Positions 1-8,047 of a DNA stretch of 47,017 bases are shown here, one piece after another; positions within the stretch are counted from its first letter, which is position 1, and the number at the start of each line of letters is the position of its first letter. The position numbers and the translations under genes were made by a program. Below the pieces are notes generated by a model. The model was not told where the DNA came from, ran no database searches, and saw nothing but the letters and a program-made list of their open reading frames with translations. The stretch comes from Saprospiraceae bacterium. Lineage in GTDB: Bacteria > Bacteroidota > Bacteroidia > Chitinophagales > Saprospiraceae. Where the stretch lies: NCBI GenBank assembly GCA_030729925.1, contig JANQWK010000035.1:1-47017 (forward strand), read 5' to 3'.

Positions 1-32
1 GTGCCTTGCACCTGGATTACCCTTGTTAATAC
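1..32. repeat. Half copy of the CCTTAAGG-centred extragenic palindrome, with conserved flank
   Basis: Bases 1-14 (GTGCCTTGCACCTG) are the right arm of the palindrome found whole at 4236-4269 and 46936-46975. The next bases (GATTACCCTTGTTAAT) are nearly the reverse complement of the flank to the left of those copies (46923-46938 and 4219-4235). The element therefore runs off the window's left edge in the opposite orientation. No gene lies here. Confidence 0.7.
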
Positions 33-50
33 CCCGACTCTTTCAAAAGT

Positions 51-76
51 AACCCTAACCCTGAGGGTTTTTTAAA
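51..76 (+). terminator. Possible terminator of a gene lying left of the window
   Basis: AACCCT at 51-56 can pair with AGGGTT at 64-69 and is followed by a T run (68-73). The stem is only 6 bp and a second AACCCT at 57-62 competes for pairing. This is a weak call, supported by the lack of any ORF from 1 to 211. Confidence 0.3.
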
Positions 77-211
77 AAAATTCCTGTCAGGATAGTTCAT
101 TCAAGTATAGCGGCTCCACCATTGTGGGTTTAGGATGAATAATTCTTTAATTTTGAACTGGCTTTTAGCTCAAATCTATCGCTATCATCGTTTATATAAT
201 CCATCCCTATC

Positions 212-793
212 ATGAAAAAATTAATGCTTTTGTATCTGATGCTTCCGGTATTTTCGCTTGCAGCACAGGATTTTTTGCCGCAAGGCACCGTAGAGGCGGT
301 TACACAGCAGGAGGTAGAGGGCTACACGGTTCTCAATGCTACTTCCGGTGATCTCAACCGCGATGCCTATCCGGATTGGGTATTGATTTATCGGAAAACC
401 ACAGAAGCAGAGACTTCCGATGCGATTGATCACCCCGAACCTCGTCCTTTGCTGCTATATGTGGGACAGCCCGATGGTACGCTCAAACTGGCGGCCCGCA
501 ATGACAAGGTGGTGCTGTGTTACGACTGTGGGGGTGTATTTGGCGATCCTTTTTCCCAGGTGGTGATCAAGAATGGCTTTTTTACAGTCGAACACTATGG
601 GGGGAGTTCCTGGCGTTGGACCCGCCTGATTACTTTCCGCTATCAGCCCAAAGCCGGCAAGTGGTACTTGCACAAAGACGGAGGCGATAGTTATCATACC
701 GGCGATCCGGATAAGGTGGAAACTGTCGTTAAAACTACCAAAGACTTTGGGGTGGTCGCGTTTGAAGCTTTTGACTGCTACGCAGAAAATTAA
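212..793 (+). CDS. Exported hypothetical protein with a Ca2+-loop-like motif
   Basis: This 193-residue protein starts with a typical Sec signal peptide (MKKLMLLYLMLPVFSLAAQ), which fixes the start. Residues near 46-60 read GDLNRDAYPDW, a D-x-N-x-D-x-x-P-D loop like those of FG-GAP/VCBS repeats and EF-hand-like calcium sites. The rest is rich in Gly, Asp and aromatic residues and looks like a single beta-rich domain. I do not recognise a named family. It has its own upstream region (1-211) and ends at a hairpin shared with the convergent persulfide dioxygenase gene. A periplasmic or surface location is inferred from the signal peptide. TAATTTTG at 148-155 fits the Bacteroidota -7 consensus, but no good -33 partner is visible. 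Confidence 0.8.
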   Translation: MKKLMLLYLMLPVFSLAAQDFLPQGTVEAVTQQEVEGYTVLNATSGDLNRDAYPDWVLIYRKTTEAETSDAIDHPEPRPLLLYVGQPDGTLKLAARNDKVVLCYDCGGVFGDPFSQVVIKNGFFTVEHYGGSSWRWTRLITFRYQPKAGKWYLHKDGGDSYHTGDPDKVETVVKTTKDFGVVAFEAFDCYAEN

Positions 794-801
794 ATAAAAA
801 A

Positions 802-840
802 AATTACCCGGATCGGACAGGGTGTCCGACCCGGGTAATT
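802..840. terminator. Bidirectional terminator hairpin between convergent genes
   Basis: AATTACCCGGATCGGACA at 802-819 pairs with 823-840 over 18 positions with one mismatch and a 3-base loop. An A-rich tract (793-803) precedes it, giving a U run for the minus-strand transcript. The hairpin lies between the stops of the plus-strand gene at 793 and the minus-strand gene at 864. Confidence 0.85.
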
Positions 841-863
841 ACCCAAAAAGTTTCGATGGGGGC

Positions 864-2255
864 TTAAGCTACTACGGCTTTGCCTGCTTCCTGCCACTCT
901 TTCATACCACCGGAGTAGTTTTTGACATCGTCAAAACCATGCGCTCTAAGGATAGAATAAGCCACCGAAGCACGGTCACCAGACTGGCAGTGGATCACCA
1001 CTTGCTTGTCTTTGCTGATTTTGTCGAGGTTCTCTGGCAAGGTACCCACAAAGAGGTTGTCTGCTCCGGCAACGTGTCCACTCTTGAACTCGCTTACCCC
1101 GCGCACATCCACGATCTGCACATTTGGCTTGCCCACGTACGACTCAAATTCGGCCAGATCAATGACTGAAGCCTGTTGAAGCGGAAGACCAACTGACGCA
1201 ACATCAGAAATATATCCATAGACATTGTCCAGACCAATGCGCATCAGTTTGCGGGTCAAATCCTCCATCTGGGCATCATCTGCGACCAAGATGAACTGCT
1301 CCTGGTAATTCAACAACCAACCTGCCCAGGTAGAGAAAGAATTGTTGCCCTGGATGTTGATGCTGTTGGGCAGAAAGCCTTTGGCAAAATCTACCTTGTT
1401 GCGCGCATCAACTACTTTGAGTCCCTTGCCATAAGCCGCCAAAAACTGCTCTTTGGTCAATTTGGGATGCTTGGGTACTTCCACCAACAAGGGGCGTCGA
1501 ACCTTGTTGAGGTGCTTCATCATGGCAAAATACTTGGGCGCCTCAGGCTGATCTGCCAGCAAATAATCTTTGAAGCCTTTTTCGTTATCGCCATACTGGA
1601 AAGCCCAGTTGCGTATTTTTTCGTAGCCTACCGTAGAGCTGGGAACAGCTCCCAGGGCTTTTCCACACGCAGATCCTGCACCATGAGCCGACCAAACCTG
1701 CACATAGTCAGGAAGTTCAGCAAATCTTTTCAGCGAGCGGTACATCTGCGCAGCACCAATGTCCTGTGTGCCCACCATCCCGGCTGCCTTCTCCAGCAAG
1801 TCGGGGCGACCAATATCACCCACAAACACAAAGTCACCCGTGAAAATCATAATGGGCTTGTTCGTGGCAGGATGGTCAGTCAATAAAAAGCTGATACTTT
1901 CAGGCGTGTGCCCAGGGGTGTGCATTACCTCAAGGGTAAGATTTCCTACCTTAATCTTGTCGCCATCTTTCAAACCAATGTGCGGAAACTCGTACTGCCA
2001 GTCTGGGCCACCCTCATCCGACAAGTACAGCTGAGCACCCGTAGCAGCCGCCAATTCCCGAGAACCACTCAAGTAGTCCGCGTGAATGTGCGTCTCCGTA
2101 ATGTGCGTAATGTTGAGGTTGTTGGCTTTCGCAATCTCCAGATAAGTATCTATATCCCGCTTGGGGTCTATCACTACAGCTTCTTTGCTTGCCTGACAAC
2201 CAACAATGTAACTTCCCTGCGCCAGGGTCTTGTCATACACGTGCTGAAAAAACAT
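864..2255 (-). CDS. Persulfide dioxygenase-like MBL-fold protein with two rhodanese domains
   Basis: 463 residues. The N-terminal metallo-beta-lactamase domain (about 1-245) carries THIHADY (H56, H58, D60), H116 in TPGHTPES, D141 in TGDFVF and H191 in SAHGAGS. This is the ligand set of ETHE1/CstB-type nonheme-iron persulfide dioxygenases, which oxidise glutathione or other low-molecular-weight persulfides to sulfite. Rhodanese domain 1 (about 265-360) has no Cys in its active loop (ILVADDAQ) and is probably structural. Domain 2 (about 365-463) keeps C423 in HCQSGDRAS. The MBL-rhodanese-rhodanese order matches CstB-like proteins. Transcription diverges from oxyR across 122 bp, so control by OxyR is plausible but inferred. 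A cytoplasmic role in sulfide or persulfide detoxification is likely. Confidence 0.9.
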   Translation of the reverse strand: MFFQHVYDKTLAQGSYIVGCQASKEAVVIDPKRDIDTYLEIAKANNLNITHITETHIHADYLSGSRELAAATGAQLYLSDEGGPDWQYEFPHIGLKDGDKIKVGNLTLEVMHTPGHTPESISFLLTDHPATNKPIMIFTGDFVFVGDIGRPDLLEKAAGMVGTQDIGAAQMYRSLKRFAELPDYVQVWSAHGAGSACGKALGAVPSSTVGYEKIRNWAFQYGDNEKGFKDYLLADQPEAPKYFAMMKHLNKVRRPLLVEVPKHPKLTKEQFLAAYGKGLKVVDARNKVDFAKGFLPNSINIQGNNSFSTWAGWLLNYQEQFILVADDAQMEDLTRKLMRIGLDNVYGYISDVASVGLPLQQASVIDLAEFESYVGKPNVQIVDVRGVSEFKSGHVAGADNLFVGTLPENLDKISKDKQVVIHCQSGDRASVAYSILRAHGFDDVKNYSGGMKEWQEAGKAVVA

Positions 2256-2377
2256 AATCGTATATTTTTATATGAAAGAATGTTTGTAATTAAATATGAT
2301 ACAAATTTGGCGGTTTTTTTGTTATTAATCAAATTAATCATTTTTATATTAGCCATTGATTTTGTCAATATTGCTCT
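2256..2377. promoter_or_regulatory. Divergent promoter region of the persulfide dioxygenase and oxyR genes
   Basis: A 122-bp AT-rich spacer lies between two divergent start codons and must hold both promoters. It contains TTGATTTTGTCAA at 2357-2369, an inverted repeat with 5-base spacing lying just upstream of the oxyR ATG. It resembles, but does not match, the N6 spacing of the dyads found upstream of the stress genes. No firm -33/-7 pair can be assigned. Confidence 0.5.
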
Positions 2378-3316
2378 ATGAACCTGCAACAACTGGAATA
2401 TATCATTGCATTAGATCGAACGCGCAGTTTTAGCAAGGCTGCTGAAATGTGTTTCGTGACCCAGGCGACGCTCAGTACGATGGTCAAGCGTTTGGAGGAG
2501 GAACTCGAGGTGGTTATTTTTGACCGCAAGGCAAATCCTATCGTGACGACAGACTGTGGGCAGGATATCATCGAGGTGGCCAAAAAAGTGGTGTACCACA
2601 CCAACCAAATCCGCAACCTTGCTTTTCAGGTAAAGGGGAGGATTGAGGGGCAGATTAGCATCGGAATTATTCCTACCATTGCCAACAGCTTGCTGGAACT
2701 GATCATCAAGCCGCTGATTACCAAATATCCCGACCTGCAGCTAAAAGTGGTGGAGATTACGACCGATAACATCCTGCGGCAGCTGAAAGAGGGCTCGATA
2801 GATGCAGGTATTATCGCTACTTCTCCTACCTTGATGGACGATTTTGAGGCGGAGATTTTGTATTACGAGGAACTCTTGCTGTTCGGAAATACCGATAACA
2901 AGCGCAAGTTTTTTATGCCGGAGGAAGTGGTGAAAAATAAGATCTGGTTGCTGGAGGAGGGACACTGTCTGCGCGATCAGACGATTTCGCTTTGTTCGCT
3001 GAAGCAAAAAAAGACAAAAGACAATTTTGTGTTTGAAGCAAATTCCCTGGAAACCTTACTCAATATGGTGGACAATTTCGGAGGGTTGACCCTGGTGCCG
3101 GAGTTGTATGTCAAACAGCTCCCCGATCACCGCAAAGAAAAAGTGATTGCTTTTAAGGCACCACATCCCGTGCGCGAGGTGAGCCTGGTCTTTTATCGGC
3201 CTTACGCCAAGTACCGCCTCACCCAGTTGCTCTCCAATGAAATCCGCGAACTGGTAAAGCCCCACCTGAGTACTTCGGCTTTGAAAAACAGCGAACAGGT
3301 GATTGTTATGTCCTGA
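2378..3316 (+). CDS. oxyR: LysR-family peroxide sensor OxyR
   Basis: 312 residues. There is an N-terminal winged helix-turn-helix (about 1-60: SFSKAAEMCFVTQATLSTMVKR) and a LysR substrate-binding domain (about 90-295). The decisive motif is EEGHCLRDQTISLC, with C197 and C206. Their spacing of nine and the surrounding HCLRDQ are those of the E. coli OxyR C199/C208 disulfide pair that senses hydrogen peroxide. Activation by oxidation of this pair is known for the family. It diverges from the persulfide dioxygenase gene, and since persulfides can also modify OxyR cysteines in other bacteria, a local regulatory link is reasonable. The AMP nucleosidase gene follows closely on the same strand. Confidence 0.92.
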   Translation: MNLQQLEYIIALDRTRSFSKAAEMCFVTQATLSTMVKRLEEELEVVIFDRKANPIVTTDCGQDIIEVAKKVVYHTNQIRNLAFQVKGRIEGQISIGIIPTIANSLLELIIKPLITKYPDLQLKVVEITTDNILRQLKEGSIDAGIIATSPTLMDDFEAEILYYEELLLFGNTDNKRKFFMPEEVVKNKIWLLEEGHCLRDQTISLCSLKQKKTKDNFVFEANSLETLLNMVDNFGGLTLVPELYVKQLPDHRKEKVIAFKAPHPVREVSLVFYRPYAKYRLTQLLSNEIRELVKPHLSTSALKNSEQVIVMS

Positions 3317-3329
3317 TGTGTTATCTTTA
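3303..3329 (+). promoter_or_regulatory. Candidate promoter of the AMP nucleosidase gene
   Basis: TTG at 3303-3305 and TATCTTTA at 3322-3329 approximate the Bacteroidota TTG / TAnnTTTG pair with a 16-base spacer. The start codon at 3345 would give a very short leader. The site overlaps the last codons of oxyR. Confidence 0.4.
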
Positions 3330-3344
3330 CGAAATTTATTTCGT

Positions 3345-4115
3345 ATGAAGACAAAACAGGAAATTGTAGAAAACTGGCTTCCCCGCTATACCGGGCAGCA
3401 GCTGGATCAGTTCGGGGAGTATATTCTGCTTACCAATTTCGACAACTACGTCCGCCTTTTTGCAGAATGGCACCAGGTTCCCGTTAATGGAGAGGATAAG
3501 GCTATGCTTAGCGCAACAGCAGAGGGTATCACGATTATTAACTTTGGCATGGGTAGCCCCAACGCTGCGACTGTAATGGATTGTCTGAGTGCCATCCAGC
3601 CCAAAGCAGCCCTATTCCTGGGTAAATGCGGTGCATTGCGCCGAAAAAATGATATCGGAGATCTGATCCTGCCCATAGCCGCAGTAAGAGGCGAAGGTAC
3701 CTCCAATGATTATTTCCCCCCCGAAGTACCCGCACTGCCTGCTTTTGCCCTTCAAAAGGCAATTTCTACGACGATCCGCGATTATAACCAAGACTACTGG
3801 ACAGGTACCGTCTATACTACCAACCGCAGGGTGTGGGAATGGGACGAAGATTTTAAAAATTATCTCCGCAAAATCAGAGCCCAAGCGATAGATATGGAAA
3901 CCGCTACGATTTTTTCTACCGCCTTTTACAACAAAATTCCAGCCGGTGCGCTACTCTTGGTTTCCGATCAACCCATGGTGCCCGAAGGGGTCAAAACAGA
4001 GGCCAGCGATACCGTCGTAACGAAAAATTTTGTGGACCTTCACCTGAGAATCGGAATAGATTCCCTCCGACAACTGATCAATCAGGGAATGACCGTAAAA
4101 CACCTTCAGTACTAA
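3345..4115 (+). CDS. amn: AMP nucleosidase (Bacteroidota type)
   Basis: 256 residues starting MKTKQEIVENWLPRYTG. An upstream in-frame ATG at 3303 would add 14 residues that overlap oxyR and do not resemble the family, so I chose 3345. The protein has the nucleoside phosphorylase/UdpN fold: a glycine-rich phosphate/ribose site (NFGMGSPNAATVMDCL), GKCGALR, AVRGEGTSNDYFP and the C-terminal IDMETATIF plus LLVSDQPMVPEG. The short form without the extra N-terminal domain of E. coli Amn is usual in Bacteroidota. It hydrolyses AMP to adenine and ribose 5-phosphate, so it can lower AMP under energy stress. The gene lies beside the stress block, but no shared regulation is visible. Confidence 0.88.
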   Translation: MKTKQEIVENWLPRYTGQQLDQFGEYILLTNFDNYVRLFAEWHQVPVNGEDKAMLSATAEGITIINFGMGSPNAATVMDCLSAIQPKAALFLGKCGALRRKNDIGDLILPIAAVRGEGTSNDYFPPEVPALPAFALQKAISTTIRDYNQDYWTGTVYTTNRRVWEWDEDFKNYLRKIRAQAIDMETATIFSTAFYNKIPAGALLLVSDQPMVPEGVKTEASDTVVTKNFVDLHLRIGIDSLRQLINQGMTVKHLQY

Positions 4116-4235
4116 ACGCTATCCAACTCCTGCCATAGCCTGGTTTTTTTGTTGTTCCCTTCGGAAAAATTTTTTCAATCTCCCCTGGGATTTGTGGTTA
4201 CTTTTTGGTGTGCTGTGGTATTAACAAACGGTAAT

Positions 4236-4269
4236 CAGGTGCAAGCCACCTTAAGGTGCCTTGCACCTG
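4236..4269. repeat. Extragenic palindrome, full copy
   Basis: The inverted repeat is centred on TTAA at 4251-4254. Its left arm starts CAGGTGCAAGC and its right arm ends GCTTGCACCTG-like, with a single mismatch (C against C) at stem position 10. The left flank (ATTAACAAACGGTAAT, 4219-4235) is shared with the copy at the window's right end and with the half copy at position 1. It lies between convergent genes (211-bp gap, 4116-4326) and no ORF overlaps it. It may serve as a transcript-end structure, but no clean T run follows. Confidence 0.85.
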
Positions 4270-4326
4270 TGTTTTAAAAAATTGATTTTTAAATAATTGC
4301 GAAAAATCATCTCATTTCCTTCAACT

Positions 4327-5181
4327 TCAGGAAGGACGGAAAAGGAGCAAGGGGATACTGGTTTGGAATGCCATTCTGCGGGTTTGGCTTTTGTGAAAGA
4401 CCTGCTCGAAAAGTCCGTGATGGGGGGCGTACATGACGAGGAGATCTACGTCGTGGTTGTCCGAAAATTCTTGAACACTATTGACAATGGATCCTTTGAG
4501 CGCGTGGAAGTTGATTTGTAGGGTGGGGGCATGGTATTCGAAGAACTTCCCGAAATCGGAGAAGTCCATGGCTTCTTCGAGCGAGTCGTTGGCGTTGACA
4601 TGGATGCAGTGCATGATGGGGCTGAAGGGGTCGAGCAACTGACATACCTTCCAGATATGATAAGGATCGGCTTCATTGAGGTTGGTAGCATACGCTGCGA
4701 TCTGGATTTGTTCGTAGCGGCTGTGTTCCGGGACGACCCAGATGCTGCAGGGAGCATTTTTGATGACTTCCGTGGTGACACTGCCAAAGAGTTTTTCGAG
4801 CAGGTTGTGCTCTCCTTTGGTGCCCATGACGATGATGTCCACATCGTCTCTCTTGGCAATGGCGTTGATAATGCCGGCCGGGCTTCCAAGTTCTACTTCC
4901 TGGCGAATGACGGGGATATGGGATAGCTGACCACTCATTTGCGATTGCGCCAGGCCAAATTCCACAAACGACTGCATGACATTTTTTGCAACATCCGCTT
5001 TGTCCTGCATGGCACGGGTGGCCATGACCGGAAGGTCGAGCATCTCGTATTGTGGATAAATGACATGCAACAGTTGTATTTCAGCCTTAAAGGCGTCTGC
5101 CAGTTTCAGGCAGTACCGAAAGGCATTCTGGGCAGCAGGTGAAAAGTCTGTCGGGAAAAGAATTTTTTGGATAGCTTCCAT
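4327..5181 (-). CDS. Universal stress protein, tandem UspA domains
   Basis: 284 residues with two UspA-like domains (about 1-148 and 155-284). Domain 1 keeps the complete ATP-binding signature, G120-x2-G123-x9-G133-S-V-T, after VDIIVMG. Domain 2 is degenerate at the same place (LLVMYAPHHGLFEQVF), so probably one nucleotide is bound per chain. Usp proteins act in the cytoplasm in survival of starvation, hypoxia and other stress; the molecular activity is not known. It lies 107 bp downstream of the P-type ATPase gene on the same strand. A CTGA-N6-TCAG dyad at 5247-5260 stands about 70 bp upstream of its start, suggesting a separate promoter. Confidence 0.9.
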   Translation of the reverse strand: MEAIQKILFPTDFSPAAQNAFRYCLKLADAFKAEIQLLHVIYPQYEMLDLPVMATRAMQDKADVAKNVMQSFVEFGLAQSQMSGQLSHIPVIRQEVELGSPAGIINAIAKRDDVDIIVMGTKGEHNLLEKLFGSVTTEVIKNAPCSIWVVPEHSRYEQIQIAAYATNLNEADPYHIWKVCQLLDPFSPIMHCIHVNANDSLEEAMDFSDFGKFFEYHAPTLQINFHALKGSIVNSVQEFSDNHDVDLLVMYAPHHGLFEQVFHKSQTRRMAFQTSIPLLLFRPS

Positions 5182-5246
5182 GTGCGCTCGCGTTTAGGGT
5201 GAATGGAAAATTAGCTTTAAGTAACGGTTTTTCCAAGGAGGGTTTG

Positions 5247-5260
5247 CTGATTTATGTCAG
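5247..5260. promoter_or_regulatory. CRP/FNR-like dyad upstream of the usp gene
   Basis: CTGA-TTTATG-TCAG style site, read as CTGATTTATGTCAG. The half-sites TGA (5248-5250) and TCA (5257-5259) are six bases apart, the spacing of FNR/CRP-family operators. The site and its flanks (GCTGATTTATGTCAGTAC, 5246-5263) match the reverse complement of 14075-14092 at 17 of 18 positions. Confidence 0.5.
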
Positions 5261-5288
5261 TACTTCTCGCTGAAAATGACCAAGGGTT

Positions 5289-7952
5289 TTATTTTTCGGG
5301 CAGTACGGCACTTTTTCTGAAGCTCCTGCGCAGCAGCCGGTAGCTTTGAATTAAGAGCGTGGGTACCAAGCTGAATGCAAGCATGTAAGCATAGAGTTCC
5401 CCAGGTAATTCCACGAGTTGCAGGGCGTTTCGGGTGAGCGGAAGGCTGTACACGAGTAAGGTGATGAGTACACCCGCTACAATTGCCCACCAGATATAAG
5501 GGTTTCGGGTTACCTCATTGCGGAAAAAATTGCTCCGGGGCAGGCTGAAAACCTGCAGGAGCTGCGACAGGATGAGGGTGTAGAAGGCCATGTTGTTGGC
5601 TACTTCATGACTGAGCCCGAGATAGTAGTGGGTGTAAATGAGCGCCGCTAAAGTGGCAAGGGTGATCGCCAGGGCAAAACCGCTGATGTCGAGCCAGTCA
5701 TTCCGACCGATGATGTCTTGCCGCGCATCTCTTGGTTGTTGCCGCATAATGTCCCGGGGAGTTGCATTCATGCCCAGAGCAAGTGCAGGCAAGACGTCCG
5801 TGATCATGTTGACAAAGAGGATTTGCAAGGGCAGCAGCGGGGTGATGAGGTTGCCGAACGAGGCTACGGCAATGACCATGAGTTCAGCAAGGTTGCAGGA
5901 GAGCAAGTAGATGACAAAGTGTCTGATGTTGGCAAAGATGCTTCTGCCCCGCTTAATCGCCAGCACGATGGAGGTGAAGGAGTCGTTTTTGAGGACCATA
6001 TCCGCAACTTCCCGCGCAGCTTCCGTGCCCCTAAGCCCCATGGCTATGCCAATGTCCGCCTTTTTGAGCGCCGGCGTGTCGTTAATGCCGTCGCCCGTCA
6101 TGGCAACCACATATCCCTGCTGCTGAAAATAATTGACCAGTTGTAGCTTGTGCCGAGGGGCTACCCTTGCGAAGATGGGCGTGCTGCCAAGGACAGACAA
6201 GTCCCTGTCTTCCTGAAATAGTTTTTCAAGTTCCTGACCCGTCATGCACGATTCCCGGTCTTCGCTGGTCAGACCAATTTGCCGGGAAATGTTACAGGCC
6301 GTCCGGGGGTGATCTCCGGTTACCATATATACCCTGATCCCTGCCTGTATGCAACTTTGAAGCGCCTCTTTTACTTCGGGTCTGGGCGGATCAAAAAAGG
6401 CAATCAATCCGATAAAACACATTTCCGGGAGCACTTCCATTTGGTCATCTGCTGCATGAGCAAAGGCAAATGCCACAATTCTCAACCCTTGATCCGCGAG
6501 TTGCTCGGCTTCGCTGAGGAAATAGTCTTTGTGCTGAAAAGGAACGATCCCTTCTTGGGTAAGTAAACTGCCGCAAAGCGGCAAAATGGCTTCTATGGCT
6601 CCCTTGGCAGTCAGAAGGGTGGCTCCCTCATTGTAGTGTGCAGTAGCCATCCATTTGTTGGCACTTTCAAAAGGCCATTCGCGGGTTCTGGGAAATTTTT
6701 CCCGGATATCCCGGGTATGCAACCCCAACTGCGTAACCCATTCCAAGAGCACTACTTCCATCGGGTCACCCGAAAAAAGACTTGCACCTCCTCCCGTGGG
6801 CTGGGCATTATTACATAGGGTGGCTACGAGTCCCAGCTGCAAAAACTGCTGCGGATCTGTGGTATTGCGCTCGTGTTGCCGCAGCAGTTGCGGGGTCTCG
6901 GGAAGGGCAACCCTGGCGATGTCGAGCTTGTTGTAGGTGAGTGTACCGGTTTTGTCGGTGAGGATAATCCCGGTGCTGCCCAGGGTCTCTACCGCATTGA
7001 GTTGCTTGACGATGACCTGATGCTTGGCCAGACTAAGCATACCTCTGGCAAGGGCAATGGTGGCTACAATGGGCAGACCTTCCGGAATGGCTGCTACAGC
7101 CAGCGCTACGCCCGTTTTGAGCATGAGCAACCATTCTTTTCCCTGGAGGATACCTATGCCGGCAATTAAGAGCACCAGCCAGATCATGAGCCGCATGAGG
7201 GTGTGGCTCAGTTTGCTCAATTTTTTTTGCAGGGGAGTAACTTCCCGCTCGGCACCGTGGGTAAGGGCAGCAATCTGGCCAACCTGGGTATGGATGCCGG
7301 TAGCCGTGACGACACCTACACCATGTCCACGGGTGACAACCGTGCCCTTGAATGCCATATTACCCTGATCAGCAATGGGAACTTTCTCCGCGAGCGGCTC
7401 CGCGTGCTTGTCCACCGGGATACTTTCACCTGTGAGAACCGCTTCCGAAATGCTGAGCTGGGTGACCGAAAGGATGCGGGCATCCGCTCCAACAACATCC
7501 CCCGCTTCCAGCACCAGGAGATCCCCCGGAACCAAATATTCTGCCGCAAGGACCTGCCGACTCCCACTGCGAATGACTTTTACCTGTAGGCTGGACAGAC
7601 TTTCCAGCGCACGCATGGAGCGACGCGCCTGCCATTCCATCATCCAACCAATAAGGGTGTTGATCCCAATCACCACCAATACGGCAGATCCTTCCAGCCA
7701 GTCTCTGAAGATAAAGGATACTCCGGCCGCTATGCCCAAAACGGCGTTCAGCGGACTCCAGACCTGCTCAATCAAGATCCGCAGCTTACTTTTTTCCCCG
7801 GCACGGGGCAAATGATTCAGCCCCTCCACCTCAAGTCTTCTTTTGGCTTCAGCCTGATCCAAACCTGCCTGCCTCGTCGAACCCATACTTTCCAGTACGG
7901 CTTCCGCGTTCATACAGGAGGCATCTAAAGGTGGCGTGCGGCTATTTTTCAT
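5289..7952 (-). CDS. P-type cation-transporting ATPase, Ca2+-ATPase-like (P2A)
   Basis: 887 residues with every P-type hallmark: actuator TGES (174-177), phosphorylation DKTGTLT (D333), nucleotide-binding KGA (450-452), TGDHPRT (545-551) and hinge GDGINDTPA (620-628). Transport residues match the SERCA Ca2+ site II and its neighbours: PEGLP in M4 (E291), N687 and E690 in M5, and N715, T718 and D719 in M6. Na/K-ATPase-type and heavy-metal CxxC or CPC motifs are absent. Calcium export, or possibly manganese, across the inner membrane is the best guess. About ten membrane helices are visible. It is divergent from a small lipoprotein gene across 95 bp and lies upstream of a usp gene. CtpF-type pumps sit among Usp genes in the mycobacterial dormancy regulon, a parallel in composition only. 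Confidence 0.9.
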   Translation of the reverse strand: MKNSRTPPLDASCMNAEAVLESMGSTRQAGLDQAEAKRRLEVEGLNHLPRAGEKSKLRILIEQVWSPLNAVLGIAAGVSFIFRDWLEGSAVLVVIGINTLIGWMMEWQARRSMRALESLSSLQVKVIRSGSRQVLAAEYLVPGDLLVLEAGDVVGADARILSVTQLSISEAVLTGESIPVDKHAEPLAEKVPIADQGNMAFKGTVVTRGHGVGVVTATGIHTQVGQIAALTHGAEREVTPLQKKLSKLSHTLMRLMIWLVLLIAGIGILQGKEWLLMLKTGVALAVAAIPEGLPIVATIALARGMLSLAKHQVIVKQLNAVETLGSTGIILTDKTGTLTYNKLDIARVALPETPQLLRQHERNTTDPQQFLQLGLVATLCNNAQPTGGGASLFSGDPMEVVLLEWVTQLGLHTRDIREKFPRTREWPFESANKWMATAHYNEGATLLTAKGAIEAILPLCGSLLTQEGIVPFQHKDYFLSEAEQLADQGLRIVAFAFAHAADDQMEVLPEMCFIGLIAFFDPPRPEVKEALQSCIQAGIRVYMVTGDHPRTACNISRQIGLTSEDRESCMTGQELEKLFQEDRDLSVLGSTPIFARVAPRHKLQLVNYFQQQGYVVAMTGDGINDTPALKKADIGIAMGLRGTEAAREVADMVLKNDSFTSIVLAIKRGRSIFANIRHFVIYLLSCNLAELMVIAVASFGNLITPLLPLQILFVNMITDVLPALALGMNATPRDIMRQQPRDARQDIIGRNDWLDISGFALAITLATLAALIYTHYYLGLSHEVANNMAFYTLILSQLLQVFSLPRSNFFRNEVTRNPYIWWAIVAGVLITLLVYSLPLTRNALQLVELPGELYAYMLAFSLVPTLLIQSYRLLRRSFRKSAVLPEK

Positions 7953-8047
7953 GCTTTATACTCAAGTTCTCTGTTATAAAGTTAATCCGGCAGGGTATTT
8001 TTTGCTAACTTATTCTTTTATCTATACTATTTCTAAAGTTACAGCTT

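Noticed and set aside
51-62. AACCCTAACCCT, a telomere-like repeat
   Set aside because: Only two units, in a bacterial intergenic region. It is more likely part of a weak hairpin or chance.
2357-2369. TTGATTTTGTCAA as a canonical FNR site
   Set aside because: The spacing is one base short of the FNR consensus. Kept only as a possible element of the oxyR region.
7953-8047. Searched for the TGA-N6-TCA box upstream of the P-type ATPase gene
   Set aside because: No match was found, so the ATPase is joined to the proposed regulon by position only.
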